A DNA stretch of 21,287 nucleotides from assembly GCA_964385305.1 (NCBI GenBank), contig CAYLOP010000043.1:1-21287 (forward strand). Direction: 5' to 3'. The notes under the pieces are model-generated. The model was not told where the DNA came from. It was given only the letters and a program-made list of their open reading frames with translations, and did not search any database. Positions 6,460-13,675 of this stretch are shown piece by piece; within the stretch, counting starts at the first letter, position 1, and every line of letters starts with the position of its first letter. The DNA comes from CAYLOP01 sp964385305 (lineage in GTDB: Bacteria > Chloroflexota > Anaerolineae > Anaerolineales > E44-bin32). The position numbers and the translations under genes are program-made.

Positions 6460-7314
6460 ATGCAAGTTGTGGAAACCCTTGAAGAACTGCAAAGCGCACG
6501 TGGAAACTTACCGTCACCGTTTGGGATTGTTCCAACCATGGGCTACTTGCATGAAGGGCATCTCTCGCTCGCCCGGTGGGCGAAGCGCGAATGTGCGAGC
6601 GTGGGCGTTAGCATCTTCGTCAATCCCACGCAATTTGGTCCTCAGGAAGACCTTGAAGCGTATCCACGGGATATCGATCGAGACCTCGACTTGCTGAAGG
6701 CGGAGGGCGTCGATCTTGTGTGGATGCCGACGGTCGAGGTGATGTACCCGCTTGGATTTCAGACATGGGTCGATGTGGACGCGCTCACCCAGGTCTTAGA
6801 AGGCGCTCGCAGACCGGGGCATTTCCGCGGCGTGACGACCGTGGTCGCCAAGCTCTTCAATGCCATGCAGCCCAACCGGGCCTATTTCGGCCAGAAGGAT
6901 GCTCAGCAGGCGGCGGTAATACGTCGTATGGTGGTGGACCTAAACTTCCCGATCGAGATCATCGTTTGCCCGATTGTGCGCGAGGCGGATGGGCTGGCGA
7001 TGTCCAGTCGCAATAGTTATCTAGACCCTGCGCAGCGTACCGCTGCCACGGTGCTTCATCGTGCCCTGACGGCAGCTGTTGGCGCTTATGAGGAAGGGCA
7101 GCGCGATGCCGAAGCGCTCCGCTCTATGATGATCGAGATCTTATCTACAGAACCACTCGCACGTGTACAGTATGTCTCCGTCGCAGATCCTGAGACCTTA
7201 CTTGAGCTCTCCGGAAGCATCGAGCGAGCCTTGCTCTCCTTGGCCGTATTCGTCGGCAAGACGCGCTTGATCGACAACATGCTCGTTGGCATGGCGAAAA
7301 GTACGGAGAGGTGA
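6460..7314 (+). CDS. panC: Pantoate--beta-alanine ligase (pantothenate synthetase)
   Basis: 284 residues. It joins pantoate and beta-alanine with ATP, through pantoyl-adenylate, to give pantothenate. The nucleotidyltransferase signatures are clear: PTMGYLHEGHLSL with the HxGH pair His31/His34, VSIFVNPTQF, RPGHFRGV (about 118-125), YFGQKDAQQ (142-150) and the KMSKS-like MSSRNSYL (181-188). Three consecutive ATGs occur (6454, 6457, 6460). GGAG at 6449-6452 is spaced 7 nt from the third, which is chosen; the first overlaps the panE stop. Its beta-alanine must be supplied from outside this window because no panD is visible. Confidence 0.96.
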   Translation: MQVVETLEELQSARGNLPSPFGIVPTMGYLHEGHLSLARWAKRECASVGVSIFVNPTQFGPQEDLEAYPRDIDRDLDLLKAEGVDLVWMPTVEVMYPLGFQTWVDVDALTQVLEGARRPGHFRGVTTVVAKLFNAMQPNRAYFGQKDAQQAAVIRRMVVDLNFPIEIIVCPIVREADGLAMSSRNSYLDPAQRTAATVLHRALTAAVGAYEEGQRDAEALRSMMIEILSTEPLARVQYVSVADPETLLELSGSIERALLSLAVFVGKTRLIDNMLVGMAKSTER

Positions 7315-7370
7315 TTGCGGATCCCTTTCCACTTCTAGCGAAGACCAAGTTGACGGAAGAGAGGGAGATC

Positions 7371-8135
7371 ATGCTCTTAGCGATTGACATTGGCAATACA
7401 AACATCACGATTGGGCTTTTTGAGGGGGAAGAGCTTGCACATGCTTGGCGTCTAGCCACAAATCACGAACGCATGCCGGATGAATACGGTTTGCAGTTGC
7501 TCGCGCTGTTGAGGCACGCTGATTCCCTGGTCTCCGATCTTCACGGCGTAGCCCTGGCGTCGGTTGTCCCTCCCCTGACGAGTACCTTTCTGCAGGCATG
7601 CGAACACTATCTGGACCAAACCCCACTTGTGGTCGATGCTGGGGTTCGGACGGGCGTCCGTATCCGCTACGAGGATCCCAAGGCGGTAGGCGCCGATCGT
7701 GTGGTGGATGCTGCGGCGGTGCAACGTCTCTATGGGGGTCCGGCCTGTGTCGTCGATTTCGGCACCGCCACCACATTCGATGCCATCTCGCGTGAGGGAG
7801 ATTACCTCGGGGGAGCAATCGCACCGGGTATTGGTATCGCCGCTGAAGCGCTCTTCCAGCGCACCGCCAAGCTCCCGCGCGTCGACCTGGCGCGTCCGCC
7901 CGCTGCGATCGGGACCAACACCGTCTATTCCATGCAGTCCGGCTTGCTGTTCGGCTACGTGGGATTGGTGGAGGGCATGGTGAGTCGCTTTCGCAATGAG
8001 TTGGGGCCTGAGATGAAGGTGATCGCCACGGGCGGTCTGGCTGAGATCATCGCTGCAGAGACTGACGTCATCCAGGTGCTAGCCCCCTGGCTCACCCTAT
8101 ACGGTTTGCGGATCGTGTGGGAGATGAACCGCTGA
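7371..8135 (+). CDS. coaX: Type III pantothenate kinase
   Basis: 254 residues. It phosphorylates pantothenate to 4'-phosphopantothenate, the first step of CoA synthesis proper. It is recognised as the ASKHA-fold CoaX type by DIGNTNITIGLF (6-17, phosphate binding), the GADRVVDAAA segment and VVDFGTATTFD. Type III enzymes are not feedback-inhibited by CoA, unlike type I CoaA, so control by the leader RNA makes sense for this operon; that link is inference. The ATG at 7371 is preceded by GAGGGAG (7361-7367); an in-frame GTG at 7311 overlaps the panC stop but lacks a site. A 56-bp spacer separates it from panC. Confidence 0.95.
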   Translation: MLLAIDIGNTNITIGLFEGEELAHAWRLATNHERMPDEYGLQLLALLRHADSLVSDLHGVALASVVPPLTSTFLQACEHYLDQTPLVVDAGVRTGVRIRYEDPKAVGADRVVDAAAVQRLYGGPACVVDFGTATTFDAISREGDYLGGAIAPGIGIAAEALFQRTAKLPRVDLARPPAAIGTNTVYSMQSGLLFGYVGLVEGMVSRFRNELGPEMKVIATGGLAEIIAAETDVIQVLAPWLTLYGLRIVWEMNR

Positions 8136-8313
8136 GTTTGCCTATCTTAAACCAAGCCTGGTTGTCCCTCGTGCAGGGGGCGGAATACGCTATGTGCTCA
8201 CGTTGCGGGCTTTTATCACGGTAAGTTCCTCACTACCTCAGCCAGAAACGATTTCACGGAATCGCACCCCGTGAGTTTAATAAAGTGGAACAAAGTTATC
8301 ACGCGAGGCACGG

Positions 8314-8820
8314 ATGCCGTCGGAGCAGACGTTCGAATCATTGGTGGAAGAATATAGCACGGAGATCTTTGCTTATCTGTGGCGTTTGATGGGTGAGGTG
8401 ACGAGCGCCGAGGATTGTCTTCAGGAAACCTTTCTGCGCGCTTTTCGCGCCTATGCGCGCTTCGAACCGCATGGGAGCGTGCGGGCCTGGCTTTATAAGA
8501 TCGCCACCAATGTTGCCCGAACGCAACGCCGGCGTGATAGCCGGCTGGTAAATCAAGAGATCGCCTTCGATGTGGAGCGTATTCCAGGCGACTTTTCCAT
8601 CTTAGATGAAATTGAAAAGCGTGAGACATTGGCGGCTGTCGCGGCCGCTGTTAAACAGCTCCCGCACAAGCAGAGAACAGCGCTACTCCTAAGGAAATAT
8701 CAAGGTTTGAGCTATGCAGAAATCAGCGCTTCCCTGGGTGGCACAGAGGACGCTGCCAGAGCGAATGTCTACCAAGCATTAAAGCGACTGCGGGCTATTT
8801 TATTGTCCCCACAGACGTGA
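8314..8820 (+). CDS. ECF-type sigma-70 family RNA polymerase sigma factor
   Basis: 168 residues with only sigma regions 2 and 4, as in ECF sigma factors. Region 2 covers about 8-75, with SAEDCLQETFLRAFRAY (31-47) and VRAWLYKIATNVARTQRRR (56-74). Region 4 covers about 105-160, with QLPHKQRTALLLRKYQGLSY and a helix-turn-helix ending NVYQALKRLR. The ATG at 8314 follows GAGG at 8305-8308. The 178 bp upstream hold small inverted repeats but no promoter I would defend. The gene following it is not a recognisable anti-sigma factor but a DNA methyltransferase with an extra N-terminal segment, 11 bp away. The target promoters are unknown. Confidence 0.92.
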   Translation: MPSEQTFESLVEEYSTEIFAYLWRLMGEVTSAEDCLQETFLRAFRAYARFEPHGSVRAWLYKIATNVARTQRRRDSRLVNQEIAFDVERIPGDFSILDEIEKRETLAAVAAAVKQLPHKQRTALLLRKYQGLSYAEISASLGGTEDAARANVYQALKRLRAILLSPQT

Positions 8821-8831
8821 GCGAGGTGTGG

Positions 8832-9566
8832 ATGATGAATAAAGAAGAAGGCGGGGACGTGTATGGTGCATGGCTTGGCGATGAGGAAGCGCAGCTTGCG
8901 CGTGACCTTCTGACCGAGGCGCTGGACGATTTATTTCTGGAAGGGCCGGATGAGAGAACCGTTGCACATGCCCAGGCTGCGCTCCACGAGACACTTCAAG
9001 CTGCTGGTCCCAAGGCTGTGTTCTACGATTTTCTGGCGCGCAGTCCTCTTGGCCCTATCTATCTGGCGATGAGCGAGGCGGGTGTGATCGCACTCGACTT
9101 CAGCGATACGGAAGAGGCTTTCCTCTCCAAAATTGGCAAGCGTATAGGCATGGTTCCCATCCTCGCGCCGGAGAGGGTCGCAAAAGTGGCTGGGCAGGTT
9201 CGTGAATACCTGAGTGGTGAACGAGCTGCCTTCGATGTGCCGCTCGACCTTTCCAGCCTGACCGCGTTTCAACGTCAGGTGCTGCAAACGGTCAGTCAGG
9301 TGCCGCGTGGCGAGTTCATCACCTACGCCGAGTTGGCGCGCCGGATCGGTCGCCCCAAGGCGGCTCGAGCAGTGGGCCAGGCCTTGGGCAGCAACCCGAT
9401 CCCTATCATCATCCCATGTCACCGGGTGCTTGCCTCGGATGGGGGGTTGGGCGGCTATTCTGGAAGGGATGGCGTGCGAACCAAAGCGCGCCTCCTTCGC
9501 CTGGAAGGTGCCCATCTCCCACCGGCGGGTCGCATCCTGGATGGAGCTAACGCGGATCATGCCTGA
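8832..9566 (+). CDS. ogt: Methylated-DNA--protein-cysteine methyltransferase with N-terminal extension
   Basis: 244 residues. It removes methyl groups from O6-methylguanine by irreversible transfer to its own Cys. The Ogt/MGMT domain spans about 62-228: FYDFLARSPLGPIYLAMSE, the helix-turn-helix TYAELARRIGRPKAARAVG (about 164-182) and the active-site IPCHRV with Cys196, then GGLGGYSGRDG. About 60 residues precede the domain, acidic and predicted helical (AWLGDEEAQLARDLL), of no recognised family. GAGG at 8823-8826 supports ATG 8832 or 8835; a GTG at 8817 would overlap the sigma stop by 4 bp but has no SD. It lies directly between the sigma factor and the uracil glycosylase. Confidence 0.93.
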   Translation: MMNKEEGGDVYGAWLGDEEAQLARDLLTEALDDLFLEGPDERTVAHAQAALHETLQAAGPKAVFYDFLARSPLGPIYLAMSEAGVIALDFSDTEEAFLSKIGKRIGMVPILAPERVAKVAGQVREYLSGERAAFDVPLDLSSLTAFQRQVLQTVSQVPRGEFITYAELARRIGRPKAARAVGQALGSNPIPIIIPCHRVLASDGGLGGYSGRDGVRTKARLLRLEGAHLPPAGRILDGANADHA

Positions 9567-10278
9567 GAAGCGCTTAATAGATTGGGCGGCGCTTAATGAT
9601 GCAGTGATCTCCTGCAGGCGCTGCCCTCGTCTGGTCGTCTGGCGAGAGCAGGTTGCGAGCCAGAAACGCCGTGCGTTTATGGATTGGGAATATTGGGGCA
9701 AGCCAGTGCCTGGTTTTGGTGACCCGCAGGCGCGGCTGGTGATCATTGGCCTTGCGCCTGCCGCGCACGGCGCGAACCGCACGGGTCGTATGTTTACCGG
9801 CGACAGCTCGGGCACAACCTTAGCCAGCGCCTTGCACCGCTCCGGTTTCGCCAACCAATCTGCTTCGGACCACCGCAATGACGGCCTTGCCCTACAGGAT
9901 GCCTTCCTGACGGCTGTGGCGCGCTGCGCACCTCCAGGGAATAAGCCCAACGCAAGGGAGCTGGCGAATTGTCAACTGTTTTTAGAGGCTGAATTGGCTC
10001 TTCTATCTAGGACGCGCGTCGTGCTCACCCTAGGAAAAATCGCCTTCGACAGCTATGTTCGCCTGCTGCGAGAAAGTGGATCTTTGATAAAGAAGTTCGC
10101 TTTCGGACATGGTGCATGGTATCCTCACGATCCTATGCAGCCGGTGCTGGCGGCTTGCTATCATCCCAGTCGTCAGAACACCCAAACGGGTCGCTTGACG
10201 GATGCTATGCTTGACAACGTATTTGACCGTGTCAGAAGGTATCTTGAGGAAGACCAGGCTGGTGAGGATAGGGCGTGA
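9559..10278 (+). CDS. udgB: Uracil-DNA glycosylase, family 5 (UdgB-type)
   Basis: 239 residues. It excises uracil, and in this family often hypoxanthine, from DNA. Motif A GLAPAAHGANRTGRMFTGD (64-82) is the family-5 form, lacking the polar catalytic residue of family 1. Cys19, Cys22, Cys123 (ARCAPPGNKP) and Cys138 are placed as the four [4Fe-4S] ligands. The C-terminal motif is CYHPSRQNTQTGR (200-212). ATG 9559 overlaps the methyltransferase stop by 8 bp; an ATG at 9541 is possible but has no better SD. The overlap with ogt, and ogt's nearness to the sigma gene, indicate one transcript dedicated to repair of base damage by alkylation and deamination. Confidence 0.93.
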   Translation: MPEKRLIDWAALNDAVISCRRCPRLVVWREQVASQKRRAFMDWEYWGKPVPGFGDPQARLVIIGLAPAAHGANRTGRMFTGDSSGTTLASALHRSGFANQSASDHRNDGLALQDAFLTAVARCAPPGNKPNARELANCQLFLEAELALLSRTRVVLTLGKIAFDSYVRLLRESGSLIKKFAFGHGAWYPHDPMQPVLAACYHPSRQNTQTGRLTDAMLDNVFDRVRRYLEEDQAGEDRA

Positions 10279-10351
10279 TGTTGAATGATGCTCAAAGAAG
10301 GGCTTGCGAACGCGGATGTGAACATGCTATCGCCGTGCGTGTGAATCGATT

Positions 10352-10360
10352 AGAGGAAGG
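10352..10360 (+). promoter_or_regulatory. Ribosome binding site deciding a TTG start
   Basis: AGAGGAAGG lies 9 nt before the TTG at 10370. The next in-frame GTG (10382) has a purine run only 1 nt away, too close to act. Confidence 0.55.
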
Positions 10361-10369
10361 GCGGTTTTC

Positions 10370-11296
10370 TTGAGAGAGGAAGTGGGTATTACGCCGAAGG
10401 GGGTGGCCAACCTGATGGTCGTCTATATCGTTTGGGGGAGCACGTATCTGGCGATACGGGTGGCTGTGCGGGAAGGATCAGGTTTTCCGCCATTCACGAT
10501 GGCGCTCATCCGCATGATCATCGCTGGGACCCTCTTGCTTCTTTTAGGGGTGCTGACGGGCAAGAAGATCAAGCCTTCTCGTCGCGATATCGGTGTTCTC
10601 ATCGCCTCAGGGATCTTGCTCTGGACGGGCGGGAATGGGCTTGTCACGTGGGCGGAACAGCGCGCAACCTCTAGCTTTGCCGCGCTAGTCGTCGCCAGCA
10701 TGCCTCTGTGGACCACGCTCATCGAAGCTGTGCTGGATCGCAGGGTTCCGAGCGTCCGGTTGATGCTGGCATTGCTTATCGGTTTTGCAGGTATCGGTGT
10801 GCTCAGTGCTCCGGAGCTGCAGCAAGGGACGCACGCCGACTTGATGTCCATCCTCGCCCTATTAGGGGCATCGTTAAGTTGGGCGGTAGGATCGGTGCTT
10901 CAAGGTAGGAGACCTGTCTCACTCTCACCGCAGGTAAGCGCCGGCTACCAATCGCTCGCTGGCGCCGTGGGATTTCTTGTCCTCGTTGTGCTCACCCAGG
11001 AGCCAAGGCCAGCCCCCACGATTCCCGCGTTATTTGCGCTGGGATACCTTGCAGTCTTCGGTTCGGTTGTAGCCTTTACGGCTTATGTGACCGCACTGCA
11101 GACCCTGCCCATGAGTGTGGCAATGACCTATGCCTATGTTAACCCTGTCATCGCAGTATTTCTGGGTAACCTGATCCTACACGAGCCGATAACTGTCTGG
11201 ACGGTCAGTGGGGCGGCGTTGGTGATTCTGGGTGTGGCGGGCGTTTTCCGGGCTCGTTACGTTTCGGCAGACCGCTTGGCTCAACAATCAGCCTGA
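10370..11296 (+). CDS. EamA/DMT-superfamily transporter
   Basis: 308 residues with about ten hydrophobic segments arranged as two EamA repeats, the standard drug/metabolite-transporter layout. The first helix starts MVVYIVWGSTYLAIRVAV, with the WGSTY-type motif of YedA/RhaT-like members. A second repeat begins near LMSILALLGASLSWAVGSVLQGR, and the C-terminal helices contain TYAYVNPVIAVFLGNLILHEP, a strongly conserved family signature. It probably exports an amino acid or other metabolite; the substrate is unknown. It starts at TTG 10370 on ribosome-site evidence. It stands 91 bp after the glycosylase gene and faces the UMF1 transporter, with a shared bidirectional terminator after it. Confidence 0.9.
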   Translation: MREEVGITPKGVANLMVVYIVWGSTYLAIRVAVREGSGFPPFTMALIRMIIAGTLLLLLGVLTGKKIKPSRRDIGVLIASGILLWTGGNGLVTWAEQRATSSFAALVVASMPLWTTLIEAVLDRRVPSVRLMLALLIGFAGIGVLSAPELQQGTHADLMSILALLGASLSWAVGSVLQGRRPVSLSPQVSAGYQSLAGAVGFLVLVVLTQEPRPAPTIPALFALGYLAVFGSVVAFTAYVTALQTLPMSVAMTYAYVNPVIAVFLGNLILHEPITVWTVSGAALVILGVAGVFRARYVSADRLAQQSA

Positions 11297-11433
11297 AAAT
11301 TGACACCTTTCTAAGGAGCGAATAACAAAATTCTCCCATTTCGGTATTCAATCCGAGTTTGTTCTGCGCGAAGTTTTGACGTATCGAGATCTCTTGCGTG
11401 AAGTTGGGAGATTTCTTGCATTTGTCACATTGA

Positions 11434-11461
11434 AAAGAGACGCCCGGCCGGGCGTCTCTTT
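11434..11461. terminator. Perfect bidirectional intrinsic terminator
   Basis: AAAGAGACGCCCGG (11434-11447) is followed immediately by its exact reverse complement (11448-11461), a 28-bp palindrome with a GC-rich centre. It has A-rich and T-rich ends on the two sides, so it works on either strand. It lies between the convergent DMT and UMF1 transporter genes. Confidence 0.9.
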
Positions 11462-11496
11462 GATCTGCGTGTGCAGCTAATTATTGGGTAGAGGCG

Positions 11497-13032
11497 TCAA
11501 TCTGTGCTGGCGAGCAAGGCGGCGTCCTCCGCTCGGGCTACGCTGCGACCCTCATCAACGTTTACGGTCATGAGCAGCAGTCCGCCGACGATAAAGAAGG
11601 CAACAATGCTCAGTACGGCCGGTCGGCTGTTTCCAAACGTGGCCACTGCTGCAGCGAAGATAAGGGGTCCGAAGATCGCCGAAAACTTCTCCATGATCCC
11701 GAACAGGCCGAAGAACTCCCCACTTTTAGAGGCTGGTGACATGCTGGCATACAGGCTGCGGCTTAATGCCTGGCTGCCGCCCTGGACGATGGCAACCATC
11801 CATGCCAGGAACCAGAATTCAATCACAGAGTTGAGGAAAAATCCCCAGATCGAAATGACGGCGTAGACCAAAAGCGCCAGCAGGACGCTGCGTTTCGTGT
11901 CCAACGTCTCAGCCAAGCCTGAAAAGAGCGCGTTCCCCAGTAATGAGGAGAGCAAAAAGCCGACCAATTCCACAGCGACGATCAATCCGAGGATGATCCC
12001 GATGTTGCTGGTCATGGCAGTTGGGAGCATCCGTGCGCCCAGGATGCCGGCTGCCGGAAGCGCGAGGATGTTGTAGAGTACGAATGCCAGGAAAAGCGGG
12101 CGATTTTTCGTCCCCTTACTGGGAATTCGCCCGAAGATCAGGCTAAAGGGGATGCCGACAAACTGTACAAGCAGCAGGGCAAGTACCAACTGGGTGCTGC
12201 CGAATCCAAGCTCGGCGCCATAGATAGCTGCCACGCCGATGATCGTGCCGATGCCGTCGTTGTAAATCAGGAAAGCAAGCAAGAACTTGAACAGCTCCCG
12301 GTATTGGCGGATATCACGGAGGGTGCCCCCCAAACGTTTAAAGCTGACCGATACGACATTCTCACCAGGGGCAAGCGTGGCGGTCGCCGATGGTGGCTCA
12401 GGAACTTGTCGGAAGACGGGGATAGAGAACACCGCCCACCAAATCGCAACGCTCAAGAAGGAAAGGCGCGGCCCCCATGTACCGGGGAGGAACTGGATCA
12501 TCACAACGTTGATGGCGAGCAAGATCCCGCCGCCAAGGTATCCCATGGCATACCCGCGCGTGGAGACGCGATCCCGATCCTCCTCCCTGGCAACGTGCGG
12601 GAGAAGGGCGTCGTAGAAGACGTTAGCTGCAGTGAAGCCGATGCGCCCGAAGATAAACAGGATCGATGCAAGTAGCCAATCTCCCGTGTCCACCAAGATG
12701 AGCAAGCCGGTCGCCAAGACACCCATACTGACGAAGGCGGAGAGGAAGGGTTTCTTGCCGCGCATCACATCTGAGATCGTGCCCAAGATAGGGGAGAGAA
12801 GTGCGGTAATCAAGAGTGAGATGCTCAAGCCGGCGGACCAGTAGGCTGTGGCTGTGGCAGCACTCGGCAGCGTCGCACCGGCTACCTGGCTGTAATAAAT
12901 CGGCAGCACAGCGGCCAGGATGGTGGTGGCGAAAGCCGAATTGGCCCAATCGTACATCGTCCAGGCACGAATGCGGCGTTGATATGTCTCTTTGCTGACG
13001 CCTGTATAAGCGGAAGCCCCTGCAGTTGTCAT
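11497..13032 (-). CDS. MFS transporter, UMF1/Atg22 family
   Basis: 511 residues with about twelve membrane segments. The N-terminal RIRAWTMYDWANSAFATTI is the hallmark of the UMF1 (Vps22/Atg22-like) branch of the major facilitator superfamily. Further matches are SPILGTISDVMRGKKP (loop 2-3), the VFYDALLPHVA segment and GGSQALSRSLYASMSP near the C-terminus. Bacterial members are poorly characterised exporters or permeases; the substrate cannot be told. The ATG at 13032 has a good minus-strand SD, AAAGGAG (complement of 13039-13045), 6 nt away. That site is part of a 10-bp inverted repeat with 13105-13114, which could hide it in the mRNA. A weak minus-strand promoter (TTTACC/TACACT) may overlap the distal arm. 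Confidence 0.9.
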   Translation of the reverse strand: MTTAGASAYTGVSKETYQRRIRAWTMYDWANSAFATTILAAVLPIYYSQVAGATLPSAATATAYWSAGLSISLLITALLSPILGTISDVMRGKKPFLSAFVSMGVLATGLLILVDTGDWLLASILFIFGRIGFTAANVFYDALLPHVAREEDRDRVSTRGYAMGYLGGGILLAINVVMIQFLPGTWGPRLSFLSVAIWWAVFSIPVFRQVPEPPSATATLAPGENVVSVSFKRLGGTLRDIRQYRELFKFLLAFLIYNDGIGTIIGVAAIYGAELGFGSTQLVLALLLVQFVGIPFSLIFGRIPSKGTKNRPLFLAFVLYNILALPAAGILGARMLPTAMTSNIGIILGLIVAVELVGFLLSSLLGNALFSGLAETLDTKRSVLLALLVYAVISIWGFFLNSVIEFWFLAWMVAIVQGGSQALSRSLYASMSPASKSGEFFGLFGIMEKFSAIFGPLIFAAAVATFGNSRPAVLSIVAFFIVGGLLLMTVNVDEGRSVARAEDAALLASTD

Positions 13033-13039
13033 GATCGTC

Positions 13040-13114
13040 TCCTTTTACCTGACATCTCATAAAACGCTCATGGAGAGTTGTAGTGTATACCGATTTGGGC
13101 GCACGGTAAAAGGA
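13040..13114 (-). promoter_or_regulatory. Inverted repeat able to mask the UMF1 ribosome binding site
   Basis: TCCTTTTACC (13040-13049) and GGTAAAAGGA (13105-13114) are perfect 10-bp complements, 55 bp apart. In the minus-strand mRNA the proximal arm contains most of the AAAGGAG ribosome site, so pairing would reduce translation if transcription starts upstream of 13114. Confidence 0.4.
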
Positions 13115-13345
13115 TAAATCTTATTGGTTTGCGTGTGAATCTGGGCGCAATAGCTGGCTGCGTTCTGTAGAAGTTGCTTCGAGGATGCAAAGGAGGCTGC
13201 GCAAAGCTGGCGCGAGCGCGTGCGAGATACCAGCCTCGGGGGGCGCTTACCAGCCCTTTATGCGTTGGCGTGGAGAGGGTTTAACCGTGCAGCGGATATC
13301 GCTGCGTGAGATGAGCTTTGCTGATTGGGGAATCCTTGGCGTGCA

Positions 13346-13371
13346 TAGGGGCGGTTTGTGAGCCGCCCCTA
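13346..13371. repeat. Short palindromic GC-rich element
   Basis: TAGGGGCGG (13346-13354) and CCGCCCCTA (13363-13371) are perfect inverted arms around an 8-nt loop, with no U-tract. It resembles the small dispersed palindromic repeats found between genes in many bacterial genomes, but no second copy is present in this window to prove dispersal. Confidence 0.4.
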
Positions 13372-13400
13372 CGTAATTCTACTTGTTGTAGCTCTGTGAA

Positions 13401-13528
13401 GCACACCCGAAAGGAGTGAGGAGGGTGTGGATTGAGGAAAGATAGAGATCCCAACCCTCCACGGAGTCGGAAAGGACGCTGCCTACTTACCTATCACGGT
13501 TAGGGTGTGCGGTTTGCCCTAACTCTCT
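13401..13528 (+). ncRNA. Possible structured leader or small RNA
   Basis: GCACACCC (13401-13408) can pair with GGGTGTGC (13503-13510) to close a region of about 110 nt. Inside it GGAGGGT (13420-13426) pairs with ACCCTCC (13454-13460), continued by GGAT/ATCC across a 2x2 internal loop. GGTTAGGG (13498-13505) can alternatively pair with CCCTAACT (13517-13524), followed by CTCTTTT, a terminator-like hairpin that competes with the closing stem. CACACCC also matches GGGTGTG at 13423-13429. No known riboswitch class was recognised. The lipoprotein gene follows about 150 bp later. Confidence 0.35.
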
Positions 13529-13675
13529 TTTGCGTATAAGATTTCTCGAACTAGTACGAACTGTCTTGCGGCGCTTTGGGCTTTGGTTGTACGCACATAT
13601 ACGAGCGCCTCGCTATTCGTGCTTTTTCGAAAATGTGAAACGATCATTGAAGTTATTTGAGTGAGGGATAGGACA

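Larger units (their letters stand above)
13033..13675. other. 643-bp non-coding region
   Basis: No ORF with family resemblance or a credible ribosome site was found here on either strand. It holds the divergent upstream regions of the UMF1 gene and the lipoprotein gene, an inverted repeat near 13040-13114, a short GC-rich palindromic element at 13346-13371 and a block of potential RNA stems at 13401-13528. The middle (about 13120-13340) shows nothing I can interpret. Confidence 0.6.

Noticed and set aside
8284..8313. GGAAC near 8287 as an ECF-type -35 for sigma autoregulation
   Set aside because: No matching -10 is present at the right spacing, and transcription would begin at or after the start codon.
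8931..9950. 339-codon minus-strand frame opposite ogt and udgB
   Set aside because: It is an antisense shadow: both strands are open because of codon bias, while the plus strand carries clear Ogt and UDG motifs.
13466..13484. Resemblance of GTCGGAAAGGACGCTGCC to the bacterial SRP RNA apical loop
   Set aside because: The flanking bases do not form the conserved symmetric loop, and the required pairing is absent.
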